From NCBI GenBank assembly GCA_028278225.1, contig JANQEU010000069.1:248001-312000 (forward strand): a stretch of DNA of 64,000 nucleotides, read 5' to 3'. Shown here in pieces: positions 1 through 7,385 of this stretch. Source of the stretch: Cyclobacteriaceae bacterium (GTDB lineage Bacteria > Bacteroidota > Bacteroidia > Cytophagales > Cyclobacteriaceae). A program made the translations under genes and the position numbers. The notes under the pieces are model-generated. The model made no database searches and was not told where the DNA came from. It worked only from the letters and a program-made list of their open reading frames with translations. Numbering within the stretch: the first letter of the stretch is position 1; every line of letters starts with the position of its first letter.

Positions 1-1023
1 TACTATATCTACCGCAGGGAAGGCAAACCGGAAAAGGATGTTGACACCTTAACTACTTATCTCGTTTTGGCTGTCATCATAGGCGCCAGACTCGGGCATT
101 GCATTTTTTACAATCCTGTGTACTATTTTTCCAATCCCATAGAAATCTTAAAAATATGGGAAGGAGGACTGGCCAGTCACGGAGGTGCCATCGGAATGAT
201 CCTGGCCTTGTGGCTTTACAGCAACTTTGAAATCAAAGTGAAGTGGCTTCTTTTCATACCTGTAAAATTCTCCGCAAAAAGAATGAAGCGCGAGGGGCAG
301 AGTTTTCTGTGGGTACTGGACCGCATAGCTATAGTAACGGTCCTTACCGGCGCCCTGATCCGGACCGGTAATTTGATGAACTCTGAAATGGAGGGCCTGG
401 AGACTAACTCAAACACAGGAATCGTATATGCCAGGGGCACCAAGGAAGCTCTCGATTACAGTGATAAGATCGAATCGGTAACTTTTAAGAAAGGCGGAGA
501 AAAGACAAGTGACACTCCGGGATATGTACCCGTGACGGCCGTGATGAAATATAAAAGAGGGTCTGAGGTGGATGAAAATGAAAGAAGATATATCGAAGGG
601 CGATTAAGATCATCATTATACAATTTCACCGAAGTGGTTGAACACATAGATTTCGGATCTGGCTATGAACCACTGCAATATTCTGTAAGCAAAAGTGGTG
701 GTTTTACTTATGTCGAGATCTATGGTGTGGGTATTGTCCGTCATGCAGCGCAAATGTATGAAGCAGCCTATTGTATCATTATTATGATAATTTTGTTCTG
801 GCTTTGGAAAAATAAACGGGAAAAACTGCCTGTTGGCTTTAGTTTTGGTCTATTTATGATGCTGCTGTGGTCATTAAGATTTGTTGATGAATTCTTTAAA
901 ATGAACCAGGAGGCATTTGAAGATAACATTCCCCTTAACATGGGACAGTGGTTAAGTATCCCTGGTTTTTTAGTGGGATTGGGTGTTTTAGTGTTTATAT
1001 ATAAGAAAAAAGGAGTAAAATGA
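1..1023 (+). CDS. lgt: Prolipoprotein diacylglyceryl transferase, 5'-truncated by window edge
   Basis: Transfers diacylglycerol from phosphatidylglycerol to the lipobox cysteine of prolipoproteins in the inner membrane. The frame is open from base 1, so the true start lies outside the window; the TTG at 67 is only an internal codon. Visible Lgt landmarks in order are GARLGHCIFYNP, GGLASHGGAIG, RTGNLMNSEMEG and RHAAQMYEAAY, the last matching the family RHPSQLYE box. Between NSE and RHAAQ lies a soluble insertion of about 100 residues (roughly nt 400-730) rich in charged residues and absent from the compact E. coli enzyme. Hydrophobic helices follow to the C-terminus. The stop overlaps the next start in an ATGA, so the downstream lipoprotein is translationally coupled. 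Identity is firm; the role of the insertion is unknown. Confidence 0.93.
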   Translation, partial: YYIYRREGKPEKDVDTLTTYLVLAVIIGARLGHCIFYNPVYYFSNPIEILKIWEGGLASHGGAIGMILALWLYSNFEIKVKWLLFIPVKFSAKRMKREGQSFLWVLDRIAIVTVLTGALIRTGNLMNSEMEGLETNSNTGIVYARGTKEALDYSDKIESVTFKKGGEKTSDTPGYVPVTAVMKYKRGSEVDENERRYIEGRLRSSLYNFTEVVEHIDFGSGYEPLQYSVSKSGGFTYVEIYGVGIVRHAAQMYEAAYCIIIMIILFWLWKNKREKLPVGFSFGLFMMLLWSLRFVDEFFKMNQEAFEDNIPLNMGQWLSIPGFLVGLGVLVFIYKKKGVK

Positions 1024-1724
1024 ATCGCATTTTAGCAGCTGCAGGAGTAATATGTGCAGGCCTTCTCACGGGTTGTTTAAACGACAATTCTGATTGCAAT
1101 ACAAGTCAGGGATTCAGTAATCAGGAATTCTACCTGATCGGGCTCGATGGTAAACACTACCTGTCAAGTACTGAGTTTGCACTTGAAGGACTTGAACTCT
1201 GCGATGACAACCTACCACCAGCCAACGTGGGATTTGACGGTATCTTCAATGTTTCAGGAGCGATCATCGGAAGCTGCGAGGGCAAAGGATGTATCAGGGT
1301 TACGGAATACAGCGATCCCTTTTGTGAACTGGAGTTTGAAAAAGTTGAGGGTGATTATACGTTATATGACAGCTGGTTCATCCAACACCTGGACCTGGAT
1401 TCGGTCATTATGCCCCCCTCATGCCTGGCGCCGTCAATGTTAATGGTTTTTGTCAATCAGGGAGATTCGCTATATCAGGCTCAGGGATATTTTGGTCTCA
1501 ACGGTTTGTTGGCGGATTTTAGGCCGATCAGTGACAACATAATCGGAATAACCGAAGTTGAGGGCACGGATGAAAGAGGACCGCCCTACCTGCACGCGTT
1601 TGAACAGACGGTAATTCAACTCTTTGAGGAAACCAGCAGGATCACCTACAGCGTTGATGGAAATACCATGACCTTGGAAATGAGCGGGAATAATGAAATT
1701 TCCCTGTTTATCCCGGTAGACTAG
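1020..1724 (+). CDS. Cysteine-rich putative lipoprotein, unknown function
   Basis: A 234-residue protein with a short hydrophobic N-terminus ending in the lipobox LLTGC (Cys about residue 19), so it is predicted to be exported and lipid-anchored. The mature part is acidic and contains several further cysteines (SDCN, LCDD, SCEGKGC, DPFC), suggesting disulfides in the periplasm or at the surface. I do not recognise a family. It starts inside the lgt stop codon (ATGA overlap), so it is probably cotranscribed with the enzyme that would lipidate it. Its stop overlaps the stop of the opposite-strand neighbour in the palindrome CTAG. Confidence 0.72.
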   Translation: MNRILAAAGVICAGLLTGCLNDNSDCNTSQGFSNQEFYLIGLDGKHYLSSTEFALEGLELCDDNLPPANVGFDGIFNVSGAIIGSCEGKGCIRVTEYSDPFCELEFEKVEGDYTLYDSWFIQHLDLDSVIMPPSCLAPSMLMVFVNQGDSLYQAQGYFGLNGLLADFRPISDNIIGITEVEGTDERGPPYLHAFEQTVIQLFEETSRITYSVDGNTMTLEMSGNNEISLFIPVD

Positions 1725-2464
1725 ATTGGTTCTACTTTAACATTGGTATTGACTATGCGGGATAATTCCGTCAGGGAGTCCGACTCGAATAACCCAGGCA
1801 GGTTATCAAGCGGCTCAAATTTTTCATCGGGTTTGAAATTAATATAGTCCTGTACGATCAGACCACTGACCTCCCGGCGGTTGATAGCTTGCCGAAACCT
1901 GGTGCCCCCACCATCTGTGATGTAATTGTACGCCACATAGTCCATCATGTGGTTTTGCTTGTGGATCCAGTATCTGAACTCATCCTGAAAATCCTTGCCG
2001 CCATCTTCCTCTCGGAAAGTCACTTTAACACTATAATAGGGTTCACCCTTGATGATAACATCACCAATATATGACTTCCGAACGGCTGGATCATTTAAGC
2101 GCGTAGGCAGCTCGAAAAAATAAAGTACGGAATTAACCGAATTTCCATACCTTGTCTTCCACATATCGGACAGTACTACATCATAACCGTCGACCCTGCG
2201 GCTAAAGTCCAAACTGTTGATCAGCACGTCCTCCACAAATCCTGCCGAATCCTGAAAAGATCTTGTGTATACAAAGTAGTCCTCTGTTCTGCTCACCGAA
2301 TATTCCCGGTCTCTAAACTCGAAAGAAACTTTACTATTCATAAATACTTCACCCCGGTGTGCCGCAATGGAAGCATCAACCATGTCCTGGGCATTGTCCA
2401 GATCGGAAGAACAAGCCATCAGGAACAGCAGCATGATTAGTATTTCAAACTGTCTCACTTTCAT
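1721..2464 (-). CDS. Putative lipoprotein resembling DUF6503 family
   Basis: A 247-residue protein whose N-terminus is a signal segment closing with the lipobox LMACSS (Cys about 18). The next block, with MVDASIAAHRGE and then VSFEFRDREYSVSR, resembles a Bacteroidota family of outer-envelope lipoproteins (DUF6503) whose fold is predicted to be beta-rich and lipoprotein-carrier-like. That assignment is from memory of the pattern and is moderate only. A later YWIHKQNHMMDYVAY block also fits such carrier-like sheets. It is convergent with the previous lipoprotein gene, with a 4-nt stop-stop overlap, and has about 210 bp of upstream DNA shared with the divergent permease gene. Confidence 0.75.
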   Translation of the reverse strand: MKVRQFEILIMLLFLMACSSDLDNAQDMVDASIAAHRGEVFMNSKVSFEFRDREYSVSRTEDYFVYTRSFQDSAGFVEDVLINSLDFSRRVDGYDVVLSDMWKTRYGNSVNSVLYFFELPTRLNDPAVRKSYIGDVIIKGEPYYSVKVTFREEDGGKDFQDEFRYWIHKQNHMMDYVAYNYITDGGGTRFRQAINRREVSGLIVQDYINFKPDEKFEPLDNLPGLFESDSLTELSRIVNTNVKVEPI

Positions 2465-2540
2465 GTATTATAGAGGTCATAACGTGATCCATAAATTCCA
2501 GTTGTTGCGAAAATAATAAACTGTTTAGTTTAAGACATTT

Positions 2541-2581
2541 CGTACGATCATTCATTTATTATGTTCGCCTGCGTACGATCA
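2541..2581. promoter_or_regulatory. Two direct CGTACGATCA boxes in the divergent promoter region
   Basis: The 10-mer CGTACGATCA occurs at 2541-2550 and 2572-2581, 31 bp apart (about three helical turns). Each contains the self-complementary CGTACG. They sit in the 212-bp gap between the divergently transcribed lipoprotein (start 2464) and the permease (start 2677). This looks like a pair of operator sites for a dimeric regulator, but no regulator is encoded next to it. Confidence 0.4.
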
Positions 2582-2676
2582 AATCATTAAGAAAATATCA
2601 TAACTCTCAGTTTTTCAAAAGGTTATGCAATTGGAATAATAATTGAAAGAGAAATGTCCAAACAGCCCACTGTCAG

Positions 2677-5049
2677 ATGTTGCGCAATTACATAAAACTG
2701 GCATTCCGTAATATTCAAAACCACACATCCTATTCCTTTATTAATCTGTCAGGATTATCAATAGGACTAGCCGCCGCAATAGTAATCAGCCTTTATGCGA
2801 TCGGGATTTTGACTTATGATAACTATCACAAAGAGAAGGATAGAATTTTCCTCGCATATAAGGAACGGATCACTCCCGATGGCATACAGGCGACCTATGA
2901 CACATGGATCCCTTTAGCCCGCCGGCTGAAAACCGAATACGTCGGTGTAAGGGAATCCGCCATGCATTATACTGCAGACGGCATGGTCAAACAAAATGAG
3001 GATTACATCAATGAAACGATCACTTACTCCGAGGCTTCAATATTTGATATTTTTCATTTTGACTTCGGGCAGCAAAAGGGGCAATTTGACGGATTGTATT
3101 CGGTAATTATTTCAAGCTCCATTGCAGAAAAATATTTCAATGATCAGGATCCTACCGGCATGGAGATGGAGATCTTTCTAAGTGAGGAGGACACGATCAT
3201 GAGGTATGTGGTTTCCTCGGTGTTCCGGGATCTCCCCGAAAACTCATCTGTACAGCCGTCAATCATTATCCCGTTCAGAAGTATTCCGGGATTCCGACGG
3301 TTCGAGACAAATTGGGGATCTTCCTTCATCAATACCTGGGTGTTACTGGATGAAAAGATAAGAAAAGATCAGTTGGAGGAAGATTTCCCCGATTTGATCA
3401 AAAACATATGGGATAAAGAAACTCAGGCCAGAACGAACTTTAAACTCCTGCCACTTGACGACTACTACGATACACTTGTGGGCGACGAACAGGATGCCTG
3501 GGTTATGTTGAGTATTGCCATCGGTATCCTGATCATTGCCAGTATAAATTTCATGAACCTGTCCACGGCCCGGTCTACTTACCGGTCCCGGGAGATAGGG
3601 CTGAGAAAAGTATTGGGCGCATTCATTGCCCAGATCCGGATCCAGTTCTTGATTGAAGCGGTGATCTACGCTTTTATCTCCCTCGGCATCGGATTGACGA
3701 TAGTTTTTTTTACGCTGCCTTATTTAAACGATTTCTTCGATCTGCACCTTCATTTCAATACGCTTTTTACTTCCGAAGGTCTGCTCAGTTTAGTGGCCAT
3801 TACCATTACAATCGGGTTGCTCAGCGGAAGCTATCCCGCTTTTTACCTGTCAACAGTAAGCATAATTCAGGTGCTCCGTAAGACAGGGCTGGCAGGAGGT
3901 GCAAGGTCTTTCAGAAATGCCCTTATCGTGGTTCAGTTTGGCCTTGCCGTTCTACTGATTTGCGGTTCTCTGCTGGTCCGCAATCAGCTCCGGTTTATGT
4001 ATGGAAGCGACATGGGATTCAGTAGTGAACAACTATTGCTGGTCAATGCATCCCCCTCCGATTTTACCAACCGTGAACTGGGTGCAACGCGGATCAACTC
4101 CTTTAAAAAGAACATCTCAAATTATGCGTTCGTCGAAAAGATTTCAGCTTCGCGAAATGTACCAACAGACTGGAGCCGATCCTTTGTTTTCGTAAGACCA
4201 GCAGGGTGGACGGGGGATCCTCTGAGAATGAGATACACTTATATGGATGCCGGTTTCTTCCCCACCTATGAAATTGGTTTTACGAGCGGAAGAAATTTTC
4301 TGCCAGACAGAGAAGGTCATCAAAGATCATCGGTTATCATCAACGAGGCGGCGTACAATGCATTGAACCTCGATACGGTTCAATTCCCTGCAATCAGAAT
4401 TGGTCAAAACGAAATTGAAGTGGTTGGAGTAGTGAATGATTTCAACTATGAGACACTGAGAAATGAGATTGCACCGACATTACACTTTCACAGAACAATA
4501 GATCATGCGGTTCACCAATATGTCACTGTGAAAATAAACAGCGCTGATCTTCCACATGTGATCAGGTCCCTGGAGGCCGAGTGGGAAAAACTTGGAGCGA
4601 TAGAACCATTCCGGTATGCATTTGCCGATGAGTCCGTCGAAAGGATGTACGAAAGTGAGGTTCAGTTCCTGACATTAATATCCTTCTTCACCTTTATTTC
4701 AATTTTTATTGCCTGCCTGGGTCTTTACGGATTGACAGTTTTCGTCATAGAGAAAAAACGAAAAGAAATAAGCATTAGAAAGGTTGTGGGAGCCAATCTC
4801 AAAGATATTACTTCACTGGTAGTCAAAGAGTTTGCTCCCTGGGTAGTTCTGGCCCTGATCACCGGAGGTTTCATATCCACCGTATTTTTTAACGAATGGA
4901 TCGAAAACTTCCATTACCAGGCGCCAATGAATTATCTGACATTTGTCACCACCGGAATAATTGTTTTAGTGCTTGTCACCGTGACCGTAGGTTTTCACAC
5001 GGTTCAGGCTGCCGCCGCCAATCCGGTGAAATATCTCCGGGAGGATTAG
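2677..5049 (+). CDS. ABC transporter permease, MacB/FtsX type
   Basis: A 790-residue membrane protein of the large Bacteroidota MacB_PCD-FtsX class. The N-terminus (MLRNYIKLAFRNI, then a hydrophobic helix at about 20-42) leads to a long periplasmic MacB-core-like domain. An FtsX block with three helices follows around residues 280-400 (with the STYRSREIGLRKVLGA coupling motif). Then come a helix near 420, a second periplasmic domain and a C-terminal FtsX block with KKRKEISIRKVVGA. The duplicated 4+4 helix plan is typical of permeases that transmit mechanical force to export lipoproteins or peptides rather than forming a channel. No ATPase subunit is adjacent, so it must pair with one encoded elsewhere. 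It ends with a 4-nt convergent overlap (TTAG) with the next gene. Confidence 0.9.
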   Translation: MLRNYIKLAFRNIQNHTSYSFINLSGLSIGLAAAIVISLYAIGILTYDNYHKEKDRIFLAYKERITPDGIQATYDTWIPLARRLKTEYVGVRESAMHYTADGMVKQNEDYINETITYSEASIFDIFHFDFGQQKGQFDGLYSVIISSSIAEKYFNDQDPTGMEMEIFLSEEDTIMRYVVSSVFRDLPENSSVQPSIIIPFRSIPGFRRFETNWGSSFINTWVLLDEKIRKDQLEEDFPDLIKNIWDKETQARTNFKLLPLDDYYDTLVGDEQDAWVMLSIAIGILIIASINFMNLSTARSTYRSREIGLRKVLGAFIAQIRIQFLIEAVIYAFISLGIGLTIVFFTLPYLNDFFDLHLHFNTLFTSEGLLSLVAITITIGLLSGSYPAFYLSTVSIIQVLRKTGLAGGARSFRNALIVVQFGLAVLLICGSLLVRNQLRFMYGSDMGFSSEQLLLVNASPSDFTNRELGATRINSFKKNISNYAFVEKISASRNVPTDWSRSFVFVRPAGWTGDPLRMRYTYMDAGFFPTYEIGFTSGRNFLPDREGHQRSSVIINEAAYNALNLDTVQFPAIRIGQNEIEVVGVVNDFNYETLRNEIAPTLHFHRTIDHAVHQYVTVKINSADLPHVIRSLEAEWEKLGAIEPFRYAFADESVERMYESEVQFLTLISFFTFISIFIACLGLYGLTVFVIEKKRKEISIRKVVGANLKDITSLVVKEFAPWVVLALITGGFISTVFFNEWIENFHYQAPMNYLTFVTTGIIVLVLVTVTVGFHTVQAAAANPVKYLRED

Positions 5050-5795
5050 CCAGCCTTGCCAAATAGTTTTTGCTCCTTGCGCTTGGCCAGTATCCCATAG
5101 ACAATCATCACGGGGGGATATAGAAAGTAAAACATCCCCGCAAACCCGGGATTGCCAAAAGGATCCCAGATAGCTATAATGACAGTGATCAGCGGTACAG
5201 CTGCCAGTAAAAGGTTTGTAACTATGGTGAGCCGTGTACTGAACCTCTCATAGCGATCCAGGTCCAGTTCCTCTCTTCGTTTATATGCATACCAGTAAAG
5301 GATAGCGATCGTGAGAAAGATCAAAGTCGCCCCCAGCCCGTAAATAACCATCAAAAACTTCAAATCTCCTCTGTTAAAATCACCGAATGAAGCCAGGAAG
5401 GAGAAATCCCTGTAGATGACTGACAGGGTAAGTTCGAATAGTAGCCGGGAGAGAAACTTTAGCGGATAGACGTAAACCAGTATCAGGAATATGAGGATCG
5501 TATTTATTGAAACCGTTGTGGTATCCTGCAGTCCGTATTTTAGAAAAAATAAATAGTGTTGGTACCAAATGACGGTAAGTAGTACAACGCACATGCCAAA
5601 TGGAGCTACAAATCGCATTGACATTTTCAATTCGAGGAAGGTGTTAGGTACCGTTGAAGAGAGTACCAGAAGGGTAATGGCCAGTGCGAAAGCTGCATCC
5701 GTAAACGTTTCCACACGCGTTTGGTTCTTTCCCCGATATCTGAAATTCGGGTCTAAACCAACATCCCGTTCTTTGAGAAACTGTCTCATGATCAA
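5046..5795 (-). CDS. TMEM175-family (DUF1211) membrane protein, putative potassium channel
   Basis: A 249-residue multispanning protein with the hallmark first-helix motif R-x-x-x-F-[ST]-D-A-x-F-A at residues 27-37 (RVETFTDAAFA). In bacterial and lysosomal TMEM175 channels this motif lines the pore and replaces the usual TVGYG filter. About six hydrophobic helices follow, consistent with the single-repeat bacterial version that assembles as a tetramer. Function as a potassium leak channel is inferred from the family. The gene stands alone, divergent from the DUF2911 gene and convergent with the permease. Confidence 0.85.
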   Translation of the reverse strand: MIMRQFLKERDVGLDPNFRYRGKNQTRVETFTDAAFALAITLLVLSSTVPNTFLELKMSMRFVAPFGMCVVLLTVIWYQHYLFFLKYGLQDTTTVSINTILIFLILVYVYPLKFLSRLLFELTLSVIYRDFSFLASFGDFNRGDLKFLMVIYGLGATLIFLTIAILYWYAYKRREELDLDRYERFSTRLTIVTNLLLAAVPLITVIIAIWDPFGNPGFAGMFYFLYPPVMIVYGILAKRKEQKLFGKAG

Positions 5796-6033
5796 GCCTG
5801 TAAATTACAATTCGGGCGTAAAATATAATTTAATTATTGCCAATTATCACTGTTATACTCCCTTAAGAGAAAATGTGGGAGTCCTCGGATTAACAGGCGT
5901 TTTGTAAACAGTAACAAACCAATTCAATAATAGAAGACATAAATCCGGATACAGGCTGATTTCAGGTTTTGCATTAAGCCCTGACAGCTGCACCGAGGTT
6001 TGTGTTATCGTTGAAAAATAAACTTTAAAGCAC

Positions 6034-7176
6034 ATGAAAAGAAACCTACTACTAGCAGCAGCATTTGTAGCTGCAGGCTTAATCGGCGTGTCATCGTACG
6101 CCCAGGTCAGGAGTCTGCCCCCTGGAGGTGGAAACCAAAAAAGCGCAGTTGTTCAGTACATGGGAAATGTCTCATGGGTAAAAATTGTTTACAACAGCCC
6201 GGACGTTGATGGGAGAGAAGGTAAGATCTGGGGACAATTAGTACCTTATGGAAAGGCTAATCTCGGATTTGGAGCGAGTAGCGCAGACAATCCGTCACCA
6301 TGGCGGGCAGGTGCCAATGAGAATACGACAATTGAATTCTCACATGATGTTGTCGTGCAGGGAAAAGAATTGAAAGCCGGTAAATACGGTCTGTTTGTAG
6401 AGCCACAGGAAAACGGCCCCTGGAGCATCATATTCAGCAATGAATCCAATGCCTGGGGAAGCTTTTTTTACGTTCCTGAAGATGAGGCGCTGGTTGTAGA
6501 AGCCGAAGCGGAAGACGGCGAATTCAGGGAAGATTTGACCTTTGAATTTGAAAGCCGGAAAGTAAATGAAACTACGGCGGTATTGCGGTGGGAAAATAAA
6601 AGACTGCCGTTTAAGATTGAAGTCAAAAATGCCAACGATGTAGTATTGGCAGCTGTTCAGAGTGAACTTAAAAACTCCGCGGGTTTTAATTCGAATTCCT
6701 GGTCGCAGGCTGCCAATTGGGCGTCCAATGCAGGTTATCATGACCTGGCGCTTACATGGGCTGAAAATGCGGTCAGCCTGCCATTCATCGGGCAGAAAAA
6801 CTTTAATACTCTGTCCACCAAGGCAACAGTACTGAGAAACGCTGAGAAGACAGACGAGTCTATTGCGGTAATGGATGAAGCCATTGAATTGCCCGGGGTA
6901 TCTCCTTTCCAGATCCATGGTTATGGCCGTCAGCTAATTGCAGCGGGCCAAAAGGAAAAAGCGCTTGAAATATTCAAGAAAAACCATAAGATGAATGATG
7001 GCGTCTGGCCGACAAATTATGGCCTGGCAAGAGGCTACTCGGCTATGGGAGATTTTAAAAACGCTCTCAAGTATCTGAAGATCGCCCAGACCAAGGTGCC
7101 TGAAAATGACACGGTCAACCCACCCATTATCGAGCAGAATATTGCAAAACTCGAGAAGGGAGAAGACATAAACTAA
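6034..7176 (+). CDS. Exported DUF2911 protein with C-terminal TPR-like helices
   Basis: A 380-residue protein with a clear signal peptide (MKRNLLLAAA to SSYAQ, cleavage about residue 24). The DUF2911 domain occupies roughly residues 35-200, recognisable by VQYMGNVSWVKIVYNSPDV, GKIWGQLVPYG, the PWRAGANE box and AGKYGLFVEP. The C-terminal 170 residues are helical with TPR-like repeats (ALTWAENAV, YGLARGYSAMGDFKNALKYLK). DUF2911 proteins are abundant secreted proteins in Bacteroidota; their molecular role is not established. The gene is monocistronic and is followed at once by a long inverted repeat that could end its transcript. Confidence 0.88.
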   Translation: MKRNLLLAAAFVAAGLIGVSSYAQVRSLPPGGGNQKSAVVQYMGNVSWVKIVYNSPDVDGREGKIWGQLVPYGKANLGFGASSADNPSPWRAGANENTTIEFSHDVVVQGKELKAGKYGLFVEPQENGPWSIIFSNESNAWGSFFYVPEDEALVVEAEAEDGEFREDLTFEFESRKVNETTAVLRWENKRLPFKIEVKNANDVVLAAVQSELKNSAGFNSNSWSQAANWASNAGYHDLALTWAENAVSLPFIGQKNFNTLSTKATVLRNAEKTDESIAVMDEAIELPGVSPFQIHGYGRQLIAAGQKEKALEIFKKNHKMNDGVWPTNYGLARGYSAMGDFKNALKYLKIAQTKVPENDTVNPPIIEQNIAKLEKGEDIN

Positions 7177-7192
7177 ATCCGATACCACTCTT

Positions 7193-7356
7193 AAAAGAGG
7201 CTTTCTCAAAAGTATTTGATTTGTCAGGTTGACTAGGTGTCCCCGACTGGGCGCCCCCGACTAGGTGTCCCCGACTGGGTGTCCCCGACCGGGTGTCCTT
7301 AGCCTACCAAAACTGACAACTCATCTTGAAATGACACTTTTGAGAAAGCCTCTTTT
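7193..7356. mobile_element. MITE-like element: 21-bp perfect inverted repeats around a minisatellite
   Basis: AAAAGAGGCTTTCTCAAAAG plus one more T (7193-7213) is repeated as an exact reverse complement at 7336-7356, enclosing 122 bp with no coding capacity. A further inner pair TTGTCAG (7221-7227) / CTGACAA (7313-7319) extends the symmetry. The GAGGCTTTCTCAAAAGT arms resemble terminal repeats of some Bacteroidota insertion sequences, so a non-autonomous miniature transposon is plausible. Transcribed, the arms would fold into a strong stem followed by TTTTT, so it may also terminate the DUF2911 transcript. No target-site duplication is obvious. Confidence 0.6.
7231..7300. repeat. Five tandem copies of a 14-bp GC-rich unit
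   Basis: Five head-to-tail 14-bp units of consensus GACTGGGTGTCCCC run from 7231 to 7300: GACTAGGTGTCCCC, GACTGGGCGCCCCC, GACTAGGTGTCCCC, GACTGGGTGTCCCC and GACCGGGTGTCCTT. The block is much richer in G and C than its surroundings and lies centred between the two 21-bp inverted repeats. The unit (GGGTGTCCCC) is itself nearly self-complementary. Confidence 0.85.
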
Positions 7357-7385
7357 TATTTTTATAAGATCAAAAAATAACTGCA

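Noticed and set aside
5853..6035. Minus-strand 60-codon frame in the DUF2911 promoter region
   Set aside because: Overlaps the promoter and start of the DUF2911 gene and has no protein-like features.
6340..6918. Long minus-strand open frame opposite the DUF2911 gene
   Set aside because: Shadow of a well-supported gene; no recognisable motif.
7231..7300. CRISPR-like array
   Set aside because: The 14-bp units are contiguous with no spacers, so it is a minisatellite.
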